Assembly: GCA_029339195.1 (NCBI GenBank)
Contig: JAPTJF010000006.1
Location: forward strand, 186,001-250,000
Length of the DNA stretch: 64,000 bases
DNA from: Micractinium sp. NFX-FRZ
Lineage: Eukaryota > Chlorophyta > Trebouxiophyceae > Chlorellales > Chlorellaceae
Direction: 5' to 3'
The translations under genes and the position numbers were made by a program. Below, in pieces: positions 32,537 through 43,683 of the stretch. Within the stretch, counting starts at the first letter, position 1. Every line of letters begins with the position of its first letter. The notes below the pieces were generated by a model. That model was not told where the DNA came from and did no database searches. It was given only the letters and a program-made list of their open reading frames with translations.

Positions 32537-35500
32537 ATGCGGCGCGCCTGGCTCTGGGCAGCCGCCGTCTTGGCGCTGGCGGCTGTCGCCGCTGGGCAGG
32601 GTGAGCACCGCCGCTGCCGCCGCCGCTGCCTCGCGCGCGTGTCATCTGCCACTTGCTGCTGTTGTACTGCGGTCTTGGCTGCTGCACCTCATTTACCAGC
32701 TTTTATCGCGTCTGAAACAACAGGGGCACTGCAACAGGGGCAGGGGGGTGGCCGTCGGGTGGGCGTCTGGATGCAACAGCCGCAACTCATGTCCGGCGGG
32801 AGGCGGCTGCGCACCTGGCGGCTCTGGCAGCTCCTGCATGCTCACCGGCAGCCTCCCAGCCAGCAGGGCAGCGCATTCAGTGCCTTGGTTGCTGCCGGTG
32901 CGGCTGGCCAGGCATCAGAGGCACCTGCAACCGCCGCTGCTGGCGGTGGGGGCGTGCAGCTGCGGTTGACAAGTGCCCCTGCCAAGCTCACCGGGGGGGA
33001 CAGCAGCAGCGGCGGCAGCAGCAGCGGCGGCAATCTGCCGGCTCCCAGATTGGCAGGGGGCGACAGCAGCGGCGTCCCTTCTTCACCGCCAGCTGACAGC
33101 GCCGGGCAGCAGGGGGATGTGTGGGAGGGAGGCGGCAGCGCTGCCGCCCCCTTGGTACCCGCGGTGCCAGGGGAAGGTGGGCGGGCCCCCCCACAAGCAA
33201 CCCACTGGGAAGCCCACCCGTCCTTACGCTCCTCACCTGCTGCCCACCCACCAGCACGGCGCACTGAACCCGCCAGCACGCCGCCCACTACCACCTTGGC
33301 CCACCCAACCCTCGCCCACTCTTGCCCTCCTGCCTCTCGCCAGCACCGCCTCGTTTCGCTCATCCGCCATGCCTTTTCTGCCTGCTCGCCTTCTCTCCCG
33401 CCGCCTGCAGGCCCCACCAAGGCCGGCCAGCTGGAGCAGCTGCAGTGGCTGGCCGACATCTTGGACCCTGATAACATCCTGGACTGGGGCAAGAGCGACG
33501 ACTTCTGCACTTGGGAGGGCATCACCTGCAATGCGCAGGGGCTGGTGTCGGAAATGTGAGCGCTAGCGGGGGGCGCTGCCTTGCGGGGCGCAGGTGGTAC
33601 GGGTGGCGCGCCAGGGGGTAAGAGGTGCGGCTTATGCGGTGGTGGCGGCGGGGGATCGCAAATGGTGCTTGTGTGTGTGCCTCGGGAGCCGCTGTGAAGC
33701 GCCGCCGCCTGCCTGGCGCGCGTGCGTTCCGCCCCCCACCCACCCACCCACAAGCACCCACTGACGTGGCTCGCCCCTGCCCCTGCCTCCTGCAGTGTGC
33801 TGATGAACAAGCCGCTGGGCGGCGAGCTGCCGCTGAACGCCGACATCTGGACGGAGCTCAGCACCATCCAGGTCAGACACTGGTTCCTTCCTGGTTTTAG
33901 TTTACACACACACGCAGAAGGGGTGCTTGAGGGGGAGTGGCCAGACAGATGCCCGCGCTCCTCGCCACTGAATTGCGGCCTGTCCCCATCTTGACCCCGT
34001 CCCTGGTTGCACGCCCCACACCTCTTCGCATACGTCTCACTGCACCCCTCATCCGCACCGGCAGCAAGCTGTCGGTGCTCCTGCCATGCGTGTTGCTAAC
34101 AAGAAGGTGCATCCATTGTTTCCTCCCTCCTTTCTTCCCTGGCGCAGAACCTGAACCTGTTCAACACGGGCACCCAGGGCCGGCTTCCCGACACCATGGC
34201 GCAGCTCACCAGCCTGCAGTTCCTCTCTCTTGGGGGCAACAAGCTGGAGGGTGAGAGGAGGGGGCGGGGGCGCGGGGGAGGGGGACCCGCTAGCCCCGGG
34301 GGGCAACCCACAGTCCAGCTGGGTCGAAGGGAGGGAGAGAGGGGGCGGTGGAATGGTTCGCTCTACAGCATGGCGGCACACAAGGATATGGACGGTAGGT
34401 ATGAAGGAAGGAGCACCGCGGCGCCGACTGCTGCTGTCCTTGTGTCGTCCCAATGCACGCGCGCCAGTCCACCACTTCACAAGCCCGCTCCATCACCCTG
34501 CCCCCTGCCCCCCTTCCTGTCGTCCCTGCAGGCCCGCTGCCCTCCAGCTGGGGCGCCCTGCCGGTGCTGCAGGGCCTCGATCTGTCCAACAATCAGCTCA
34601 GCGGCCCCCTGCCCAGCGAGTGGGGCAACCTGAAGAACGTGCAGGTGAGGGGATGGGGTTGCTGCGCCAGACAGTGTGCGGCAGTAGGGGCAGCAGGCGC
34701 AGGAGGCGGCAGCAGTGGGGCAGCAGCAGCCGCAGGAGGCGGCAGCAGTGGGGCAGCAGTAGCCACAGGCATCCTCGAGGAGCCGCCAAGGCAATCACCG
34801 CTTCCCCGGCACAATCCCTGCCTCGTGCAACATCTGTGTCCCCTCCGCTTGTCTCTCCCCTCCCTCACAGTTCCTGGACCTGCAAGGCAACCAGTTCACC
34901 GGCAAGATCCCCGCCAGCTGGGCAGGCATGACCGCCCTCGACTCCATCTCCCTGGCCAACAATCCCGCAGTCTGCCGCGCCCAGGGCAACGCCGCCAGCC
35001 CCATCAGTGTCAAGGGCAAGCTCTACGGGCCGTGCGACGCCTCCTCGCCGCCGTTGGCGGGCATCAGCCCGGACTATCCGGTGAGCTGAGCTGGCAGTAG
35101 GGGGGGGATGAGCTGGCACGCTGAGGTGGCATGGGATGCGGGTTGAATGCTGAGCTGGCAAGGGATGGGAGAAGCTGTGAGCTGGCGGGGCGGTGGGGGG
35201 AGTGCTGGGATGGCAGGTTGGGGGGGTGGCGGAGAGGAATGCTGGGCTGGCTTGCATGACGAGGCGCATACAGCTGCAGCACGCTGGCCACCTCAAAGGC
35301 GGTTGTATTAACGCAACGGCAGCCTTCCCTTCCCCCCCCCCCCCGCGCAGGCCCCCACCCCGCCCACCGGTCCCGTGCCCTCTCCCCCCAAGCCCGTGCC
35401 TTCCCCTCCCGAGCCGGTGCCTTCCCCTCCCAAGCCCGTGCCTTCTCCCCCAGAGCCCGTGCCTTCCCCTCCTGAGCCCGTGCCCTCCCCTCCCAAGCCG

Positions 35501-38500
35501 GTGCCTTCCCCTTCTCCGCCCCCAGAGCCCGTGCCCTCCCCTCCCAACCCGGTGCCTTCCCCTTCTCCGCCCCCAGAGCCCGTGCCTTCCCCTCCCAAGC
35601 CGGTGGACTCCCCTCCTCCCGAGCCTGTCAGCTCCCCACCCCCTGCGCCTGTTAGCTCCCCACCTCCCAGCCCCGTCCTCTCTCCCCCTCCCGCCCCCGT
35701 CCTCTCCCCGCCGCCGCCCAGCCCGGCGCCCGCGCCCGTGCCGGCGCCAGTGCCCGCACCCTCCCCTGCACCCGTGCCCGCACCCGTGCCCGCACCCACA
35801 CCCGCACCCGTGCCCGCACCCACTCCGGTGCCCGCCCCCGCTCCCGGGCCCGCCCAAGTGGTGCGCTGCACCCCTGAGAACGGCCCGCAGCCAGAGGCCA
35901 ACGCCCAGGTCTCTTTCAAGGTCACAGGTGCGCGCAAAAGGACACTGCAACGTGCACTAGCAACGGCTGTTGGTTGGGGGGCAGGGGCACAAAGTGCTAC
36001 GCCAGCTGGCTGGGAGCTGTTGTGACTCTGCTGTGCATGCCCAGCCCACCAGCCGGCACTTCGCTTCCGCCTCAAGTGCAAGCATGCCAGCGTGCTTGGC
36101 CTCCTACCACCCCTCCATGGCCGCCCACCCTCCCCGCGCTGCAGGCAAGAGCGTGGCGGAAATCAACGGCGCCCCGCTCAACGGGCAGGTCAACGAGGCC
36201 ATGAGCCAGCTGTCGCTGCAGTGTGCCGCCTTTATCTCAACTTCGGCAGTGTCGGCGCCCAGCCGCCGGCGCGACCTGCTTCAGAACGCCGCCGTGGTGC
36301 GCATCGACACCACCATCTACTCCGCCACGCCCCAGGTGGGTTTCCTGTTAGCTCCTTGTGGCGGTTAGTTGTAGTCCTGTCGTTGTCTTTTCGTTGCATC
36401 AATGTGCGCATTGGCAGCACCATTCACTCCGGGGCGGTGCTTGCCTGCCCGCCTGCCTGCCCACATCACTCCACTGGGTCACGCTCGACACTGCCTGCCC
36501 GCCTGCCTGCCCACCCGCCTGCTCCCTGCAGACTGTGCTGGGCAACGTGACGGCAGCCGAGCAGAATGGGGACCTGGAGGAGAAGCTGAAGGAGCTGGGC
36601 CTCACTCTGGTGCCTGGCTCTCTGACGTGAGTGTGGCTCAGGCTGGCAATCGGCACGGGTTTTGCCCCCTAAAATGTGTCGGTGCATTTGGGACGGGGCG
36701 GAATCCAGAGAGGGCCTCGGCAGTGGGGCGTGCCCTTGGGTGCTGTGCCTGGGGGCACTTTGCCTTCCTGATGTGGGCGCAGCAGGCAGCGGCGAGCAGG
36801 GGCTGGGGCAGGCGCGATAGGAGCCTCCTCTGTATGAGTGGCCGCCAACGGGCTGCATGGAAGTTGCACTCCTGCCTGCCAAAGGAAACGGACACCCTTG
36901 TTGAGCCTCTTTTCTCGCCCGCCGCGATGCCGCCTGCCTGCCTGCAGCACGACTGCCAACGAGGCCAGCACCCCGCCCGTGCCCCCCCCGCCCTCGGACG
37001 ACGGCAGCAGCCTCGGCGGCGGCGCCATTGCCGGCATCGCCATTGCCGGCGTGGTGGTGGCTGCGGCCCTGCTGGGAGGCTACGCCTTCTATGCCAAGAA
37101 GAAGCGGGGCCCCAACGCTTACCCAGAGCCCAAGGGGGTCGAGAAGCAGGGGGAGATGTTTAGCGCCAACCCAGCGTTTGCTGGTGATGACGGAGAGGGC
37201 GGTCTGCCGGAGCCGCAAGGGCGGCAGCGCAGCGGCAAGGTGCGCGCACCAGGGAGAGCAGCGGGGCGGGTGGTTGGGAGTTGGGGGGGATGGTTGGAGA
37301 CTATCATTGCGATGGCGTGTGTGCTTTGTTTGCTTGCTCATGTGCCCGGTTTGGCCGCCTGCCTGCGCGTGGACGTGCGCAGAGGAATGACCCCATGTTT
37401 GGCGGCCCCATACACTTTTGCCCTCGCATGCCCTCCTCTTGCTCTCTTTCTCATGTGTCCGTGCGTGTCTCTCTGCTTTGTGCCATGCAGATCAGCGCCG
37501 CTGAGAACCCGATGTTCGGCAGTGAGGAAGCAGAGATGGGGGGCAACCCTCTGTTTGCCGCAGGCGCCGGCGCCGCCGGGCTGGCGGGCATCGTGGTGGC
37601 GGGCGGCGAGAAGGATCGCGAGGTGCGGGGGCGTGAGAGCTGTGCGGTGCTGCGGCAGCGGCAAGGGAGGCCCGAAAGAGGGCCAGCTGTGCAGCCAATG
37701 GCAGGGTCGATTTCGGTTCCTCATCAGCTTGTCTGTAGCTGTCCCGCCCCCCTGCCGCTGGCGTTCAATGCACCACTCATCTGCACACAAAGCGCTGCTT
37801 GCCCCCGCCTGGGCACACCGCACGGACGCCTCTGAACGGCGCCCGCCTGCCTGCCTGCCTGCCTGTCACACCGACACCTGGCACTCCCCCCTGCCTGCGC
37901 TGCTGCAGATGTCGTCTGCCGCCAACCCAATGTTTGGCACCGAGGACGCCGAGGGTGGCGCCAACCCGCTCTTTGCTGCCGGCGGCGACTACGACGGGGC
38001 GGGAGGCGTGGCGCCCATCAACACACGCGACGTGAGCAGGGGCAGCGGGGGGAGTGGCATGGTTGGGAGCTCAGCGGGGCGCCGCCAGAGGGGTGCTGCT
38101 ACCGGGGCCACCAGGCCGGCAGGGAGGGCAGGCAGCGTGCTCACAAACCAGCTGACTTTCCCTGAGGCAGTCTGTTGGAGGGTCCGCAGTGTCCGCTTGC
38201 CTTCCTGCCTGCCCCCGCCGTTGCATGCAGTTTGCTCCCATCTTGGTCATCCCGGCGTGCACTTTACATGTCCCTTCTGTAAGTCAATACATTTCAATTG
38301 CTCACCTCCACCTGCCTGCCCGCAGTTCTCTGCCCAGAACCCCATGTTTGGCACCGAGGACGCCGCGGGCCCCTCCAACCCCATGTTCGACGCCGGCGAC
38401 GGTAAGACCACTCGGGAGCGCTGCTGGGTGGGCCAGGAAGCAGGCAGCGGCGGGCAACCGGCGGCGCTGCCGCGTGCCAAGCCAGCTGCTCGCCAGCACC

Positions 38501-40620
38501 TCATCCTTGCCCTTCTCTCACCACCAACCCCGCCCCGCCCCCAATTCCCCCCAACTCCCTCCCCCTCCCGCAGACTCCCCCGTGGCGGGCGGCCAGCTGT
38601 ACAGCCTGGGCGGCGCCGCTGCCGCCGGGTCTGGCAAGGAGACGGCCTTCGCCAACCAGATGTTCCGGGGGGAGGGCATCATGGACTCCCAGGTGAGCTT
38701 GCTTTTGAAGGTTAAACGTTGTACGTTCTGTTTAAGGTCGTTTTATTAATCAACATGGAGACGGTGTTCCGGGGGGAGGGCATCATGGACTCCCAGGTGA
38801 GCCCTGCTTTTCAAGGTTTAAGAGGCTGTACCCTCTGTTTAAGGTCTGTTAATCAGCATGGAGACGGTGTTCTGTGGGGAGGGCATCATGGACTCCCAGG
38901 TGAGCCCTGCTTTTCAAGGTTTAAGAGGTTGTACCCTCTGTTTAAGGTCTATTAATCAACATGGAGACGGTGTTCCGCGGAGAGGGAATCATGGGCTCCC
39001 AGGTGAGCCTTGCTTGTGAGGTTATAAATTGTGGTTGTTCAACAATTTACCTATGTATGGAGAGGGTTGTGGACAGGACAGGGTACATAGGTTTTGAGGC
39101 TGGTGCGCGAGGTGCCCACCCGACGCACCCGTGGGCAAGCAGTTGCGTGGCAGTCAACGCACCGACTCCCTCGCCCCTGCAGCCGCCCTCGCTCCCCGGC
39201 ATGCCTTGGCCCCCCGCACCCGCCCCATCCGACTTGCTTGCCTTTCCTACCGCGTTCTGCAGGACGTGCACCGCGACGACAAGGACGCCAACCCTCTGTA
39301 TGAGACCAACCAGAGCCAGCTGTCTGCGCCCGACGACAGCGGGTACGGCGACGTGCCCGCTGTGGCCGCCGGCGCCGCCGTTGGCGCCTCCATCCCAGCC
39401 AGCCTCGTCAGCACGCAGTCTCGCAAGGTGGGTGGCACAGGGGCGGGAGGGGTCTCTGCATGCAGGAGACGGGGCCATGTAGCGTGAGGCAGTGCCACGT
39501 CTCAGTGCATGAGCAGCCGCGCCTGCCCGCCACTGCTTCCCTCCCTGCACCCTCACCGCCAGACACCTCACCCTCAACAAAACAAAACAAATGCATCAGC
39601 TGCTGCAACAGCTTGCTGGGAGCCTCTCAAGGTTGGCCAGCTGCTCTTTACCTCTGAGCCCAGTTTGAGCATCCCCCAAACCAACCACCCCTTTGGTGCC
39701 TGTGCAGGAGTCTGCCCAGGAGTTCCCCAAGGCCAACCCGCTGTTTGCGGGCGGCAACGTGCTCACCGACAGCGACGACGACGAGGTGGGGGGGGTGGGC
39801 AGGGTGGTGGAGGAGGCGACAGCCGTGCCCTGGGTGTATGCAGCGCTGAAGGGGCGAGGAGCGGCAGTCATGGGCGGCGCACCGCCCGCGCGCAGGAAGA
39901 CTGCTGCTTCAGCTGCTGGTACCTGCAGATGGTTGACCCGCCGCCGGTGCCATGGCCGGCCCCGCGCACGAGCTGAGCCTGCTCCTGCAGCAGCACTCAT
40001 GCACACCCCTCACAGCACCACACTTTTGCACACCCTTCACAGCACCACTCTCTTGCCTCTCGTCTTGCCTGCCCGCAGATGGTGGACGCCACCGGCGCCA
40101 TGGCCAACCCCATGTACCAGAGCGCCCACTCGCGCATCACCGGCAGCCAGCAGGAGGACATCATGGGCACTGCCTCCTCGATGGGAGGGGACTATGGCGA
40201 TGCCGAGGCGCCCGCAACGCAGCCCAGCACGTCTGGCCAGGTGGGGCACGCAACTCAGGGCCGGGCGGGGGGTGGGGTGTGTACAAGTGGGCTGCTGGCA
40301 GAGTGGATATTGCGGTGGGGTGGTGTTGTCGAGGAGCGCAGGCAGGGCGGTCGGCGTGCAGCCCAGGGGCGGCCGACCCTAGCGCTGCAATGCCAGTGCT
40401 TCTTCGGCGTCTCACGTGCTCCTCCCCGCCCACCCGCCTGCACACCTGCCTGCAGCCGTTTGCCAATCCGCTGGCGGGCCAGGAGGCAGAGGAGGAGGAG
40501 GCTGGCACCACGGGGGCCGGCGCCAACCCCCTCTTTGCGGCTCAGCCGCAGCAGCCGCAGCAGCCGCCCCGGCCGCCGACCACCGTCGGCATCAAGCCGG
40601 CAGGCCAGCGCCGGGTGTGA
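32537..40620 (+). CDS. LRR receptor-like single-pass membrane protein with Pro-rich stalk and NPxF/NPxY-repeat tail
   Basis: Eighteen exons give 961 residues in phase. Exons: 32537-32600, 33411-33555, 33796-33871, 34148-34250, 34532-34644, 34871-35080, 35351-35927, 36145-36335, 36532-36626, 36948-37239, 37491-37622, 37909-38031, 38326-38401, 38574-38692, 39263-39427, 39708-39785, 40079-40240, 40456-40620. Order: signal peptide (MRRAWLWAAAVLALAAVAAG); plant-type LRR N-cap (WGKSDDFCTWEGITCN); about five plant-type LRRs (LDLSNNQLSGPLPSEWGNL); a Cys-capped end; a long (S/V)PSPP(K/E)PVP hydroxyproline-style stalk; a SEA-like module; one membrane helix (GGGAIAGIAIAGVVVAAALLGG) with a KKKR stop-transfer; and a roughly 460-residue acidic cytoplasmic tail with about a dozen NPMF, NPLF, NPLY or NPMY units. 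There is no kinase domain. Tail exons look like internal duplications. A cell-surface sensor or wall-linked receptor is inferred. Intron 14 holds three copies of the end of exon 14. Confidence 0.85.
35351..35860 (+). repeat. Proline-rich (PSPPxPVP) coding repeat in the LRR protein
   Basis: Tandem units encode VPSPPKPVPSPPEP and later VPAPVPAP. This is typical of hydroxyproline-rich wall-spanning linkers. Its complement gives a long Gly-rich open frame on the minus strand that is not a gene. Confidence 0.95.
38654..39006 (+). repeat. Four-copy tandem repeat (about 100 bp) spanning an exon end and its donor site
   Basis: The end of exon 14 (coding MFRGEGIMDSQ) plus GTGAGC is at 38654-38700. 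Copies follow at about 38757, 38860 and 38959, each keeping the GTGAGC donor, with 100-103 bp spacing. Later copies vary in a few bases. Confidence 0.95.
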
Positions 40621-41154
40621 GGGCACAGACGATTCCAGGGTGCCCCCCCCTGAGCAGCCACACTAGGTAGCTGACAGCTGGGTTGGGGAAGGGGCACCCC
40701 ATCCATGCCCGCTCCTCTCCCTTTTCTTCCTCCTAGGCTTTTCCGCACATCCCGCCCCAGTGTTGGAACAACACAGCACTAGTACACCACACCCGTTTTG
40801 TTGCCATTGCACAAACAGCGCACCCATCCAAAGTTGCCATTGCTTCCTTGTTTGTTGCGCCCCTTGCACCCACACCATCCCGCCGCTGCTCGCTGACATG
40901 GCATCCATCCCTCTCTCCCCGCCGACCACCCACCCACCAACCTTATGCCGCTACCATCATGCATGCGCCCCTCATAAGCAGGCTAATCCACCCTCCCACA
41001 AGACCGCGCCTCTCCCTTCACTGCTGTTTTTTTTGTTGGGAAGCCGGCGGGGCACATGTCCTGCCGGCCTCCTGTGCCGCCCCATCTGTTCCCGACCATG
41101 ATTCCTCACGATTTGTGACTGCCCGGACCTGCCCGGCCCATGCGCCGCCGCCCA

Positions 41155-41159
41155 TGTAA
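41155..41159 (+). terminator. Possible polyadenylation signal (TGTAA) of the LRR gene
   Basis: TGTAA about 535 bases after the LRR stop codon. A second TGTAA at 41309-41313 is an alternative. Confidence 0.35.
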
Positions 41160-41324
41160 GACTGACGCTTGCCCCACACCTGCACTAGGAGAGGGCGTGA
41201 TGAGTCCAGCTCAGCAGCTGAGAGATTGAGCAACCGAAATCGGGACCCGCCCAATACGCCTGAAGACCTGTGAGTGACCCTTGCTTGTCTGCTCCTGCAT
41301 AGGTCCCCTGTAAGACATAATCAG

Positions 41325-41329
41325 TTACA
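41325..41329 (-). terminator. Likely polyadenylation signal (TGTAA) of the 288-residue gene
   Basis: TGTAA on the minus strand, about 345 bases beyond the stop codon at 41673-41675. Confidence 0.4.
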
Positions 41330-41672
41330 CGTTGCGATGCGGGAGTTGCTCGCCCTGCCAATGCCAAGCGTCTGAATGCAATCAAGAGTGTCACCGACGT
41401 GGTCTTGAATCAGAGCACTGGCGCACAGAAGCCGATGGGGTAGAAAGGTGGTGGATGTGCGTGCGTGCGTGAGAGGGACGGGGAGGGAACCTGTCGCGCT
41501 GAAGCACAGCACACTCTGTTCTTTCATGTGCCTACTGCATCAAGCTTCGACCATGAGGACCACAGTAAGAGGGGCAGGGCTGGGCAGAAGGAGGGACAAT
41601 AAAGTAGTGTTGCCAAAGCACCCATGCGCCTTGCGGCTGCACAGCCAGACACCATATCTTGCCCCGGGCCCA

Positions 41673-42846
41673 TCAGCCTCGGGGCCCGGCCCTCAGCTGT
41701 GCTGAGTAAGCATTCAGAAGTGGTACCAGCCTGGAGGGCTGCTTCTTTAATGGTTTGACCTGCGCCACTGCCTCCTCAGCCTTGACTGCCGCTTCCTTCC
41801 CCTTGAGCGGGGACACTGTCCAGCTGTTTAGCGTCCTCTGGTGCTTCTGCGCTGGCACCGGGCTCCCTTTGGCTTTGCCCTCTTGCAGCCGAGACCCAAA
41901 GGGGGCGGGTGTGAAGAAACCTGCGCAGTTTGAGCGAAGGGCCACGGGAACAGCTTGCTTTAGCAATGGTTGTAACAGTGGAACTCAGGTGCCAGTTTGT
42001 GACAGCTGCCGTGCCATGCTCACTACTGCCTCCGCTTGACACATACGGTCTGCCATGCACCAAATTATCCCAAATAAGCAATGCACATCATTCTTGGGCA
42101 TGTTGCATGCCAGTGGCCATCAGTAAACACTTACCATTGGACCGCCTGCCAGTGGGGGGGCAAGAGTCGGGTGGGGCCGTGGCTACCAGTGGGCCATGGG
42201 AGGTCTTGGCTGCCTGGCGATCTTCTTCCGCAAGTTGTGCCGCGGCAAGTGCCCACTTGGTTTCCTCCTCCTCAAGGTCCGAATCCTCTGAATACAATTG
42301 CTGCTCAACATGCCCAGCTGTGAGCACAGCTGCATGCCTCCTTTTCGCCTGCAGTTTGCGCTGCGCCTCCTGCTCCCCGGCTGCTGGGTGCTTGCCGGGC
42401 GCACTTGCGAGCGCGACCACGCCCGCAGTGGACACAGTGGACACCAGCGTTGAGGATCTGTCCTGCGTGTGCACGGACTGTTGTGTTGCAGGCATGCTGT
42501 GCAGCGAATCTGTTTGCGATTGCTGGCGCATCTGTGCTGGTGTCGACAGGGCACCAAAGCTGCTGCTGCCGTCGCCGCCGCCGCTGCTGCCCCAGCCGGC
42601 GCCGGCCCAATCATTGCGCTGGACAGGTGTGTCGATGTACGCAGCTTTTGAATCGGCGAAGCCTGCAGCAAAGGGGGGTGTACACAGGTTCAGCATGGCG
42701 AGCTTCCTCGGGCTCCCGACACTGCACGCAGCCAAGGGGCACGTAATTGACCCACCCTGACTGCCGCTTCGCGTGACGTGCTGTTTATTCTTCGCCTGTT
42801 GCTGTTCGCGCCGACAAGCGCCCGTCTTCTGTGACGGCGGTCCCAT
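41673..42846 (-). CDS. Unrecognised 288-residue protein, possibly nuclear
   Basis: I do not recognise this gene. Three exons (42846-42756, 42662-42135, 41920-41673) have perfectly matching phases and good splice sites (the second donor is GTAAGT), giving 288 residues. The N-terminus is short, basic and Gln-rich (CRREQQQAKNKQHVTRSGSQ). The middle is Ser/Thr/Gln-rich and disordered, then comes a charged segment likely to form a helix (SEDSDLEEEETKWALAAAQL, AEEDRQAAK). The C-terminus contains GFFTPAPFGSRLQEGKAKG and KHQRTLNSWTVSPLKGK, with a Lys-rich end. QRTLNSW is loosely like a PCNA-interacting (PIP) box, but the aromatic pair is incomplete. Composition suggests a nuclear or chromatin-associated protein; no enzyme or membrane feature is visible. 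The open frame extends upstream of 42846 without a good start. Confidence 0.6.
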
Positions 42847-43683
42847 TTCGAGAACAGCACTACGGCGAGCACATTGGACGAGCCATGACCGCCACAGCGA
42901 GTCAAAGAAGAAGGAGATGTGGGCATCAAGCGCGGCATCAAGAAGCCTTTGCCAGGTCAGCAGAGCTGCCGGCAGCTGCCGCCCGGCCAAAGCACAGTGT
43001 CGGCGTGCCTGGTTTCTTTACTGGGGCCCAGCTTCACAAATTTGCTACAGATACGGCATAAAGACAGAGAATTTGACACAGCTGTCGCCACCTGCTGCCT
43101 GCCTGCTTGCAGCCTGTGTAGCTAGTTTCGCGCGCCGCGAGGCTGCACCGCCCACACCCCACACTGCAGGCGGCAGCAGCAGCAGCCGTGAAGGCAGCGG
43201 CTGCCCTGCCAGCCTATCTGCTAGGACACGAGACGGTAGCATTGCCAGGTGCCCTTTCAAGTTCACAAGTCTGAACCCTCCAGCCGGGGACGCCGCGATT
43301 GCGTCACTGCCTCACCACGACAAGCATGTGTAGGCCCCCTGCATTCCAAGCCATGCATGCACGTCTTGTCTGTTACACATGCTGTCCCAACAGAACCACT
43401 GCAGAATGTGGTTTAGCCGCTGCCACACAGTGCACGCCACCACGTGCGCAACACCAGTCCTACACCTTTCCACGCTGCACGACACTCCTCTCAGCTGCTC
43501 TGCTGTCCCCGCTGCCATTGCCGCCGCTCTGCCACTGCTCTTGTCGCTGTCATTGCGTACGCTGCCGCTGCTGTCCCTGCTGTCGCTGCTGCTGTCTTGG
43601 CACTTCTTGAATACGATCCCAAGCCCGCCAACCAGCCTCGATGCTGGCTTGCAAGCATCCACGCATCCCTTTTGTTTCATTCA
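42847..43683. other. Intergenic region between the 288-residue gene and importin
   Basis: Both flanking genes are on the minus strand, so this holds the promoter of the former and the importin 3' UTR. TTACA lies at 43373-43377. No gene is seen. Confidence 0.6.
43373..43377 (-). terminator. Likely polyadenylation signal (TGTAA) of importin
   Basis: TGTAA on the minus strand about 310 bases beyond the importin stop codon at 43684-43686. Confidence 0.4.

Larger units (their letters stand above)
40621..41672. other. Convergent intergenic region between the LRR gene and the unrecognised 288-residue gene
   Basis: It contains facing 3' UTRs. TGTAA occurs at 41155-41159 (plus; also at 41309-41313) and TTACA at 41325-41329 (TGTAA on minus). 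No coding signal is seen. Confidence 0.6.

Noticed and set aside
35308..36081. Gly/Thr-rich minus-strand open frame of 257 residues
   Set aside because: Exact complement of the proline-rich stalk of the LRR protein.
42831..43061. Possible plus-strand exon (VKEEGDVGIKRGIKKPLP) near 42900-42955
   Set aside because: An in-frame TGA lies shortly upstream, and it overlaps the start of a well-supported minus-strand gene; no partner exons were found.
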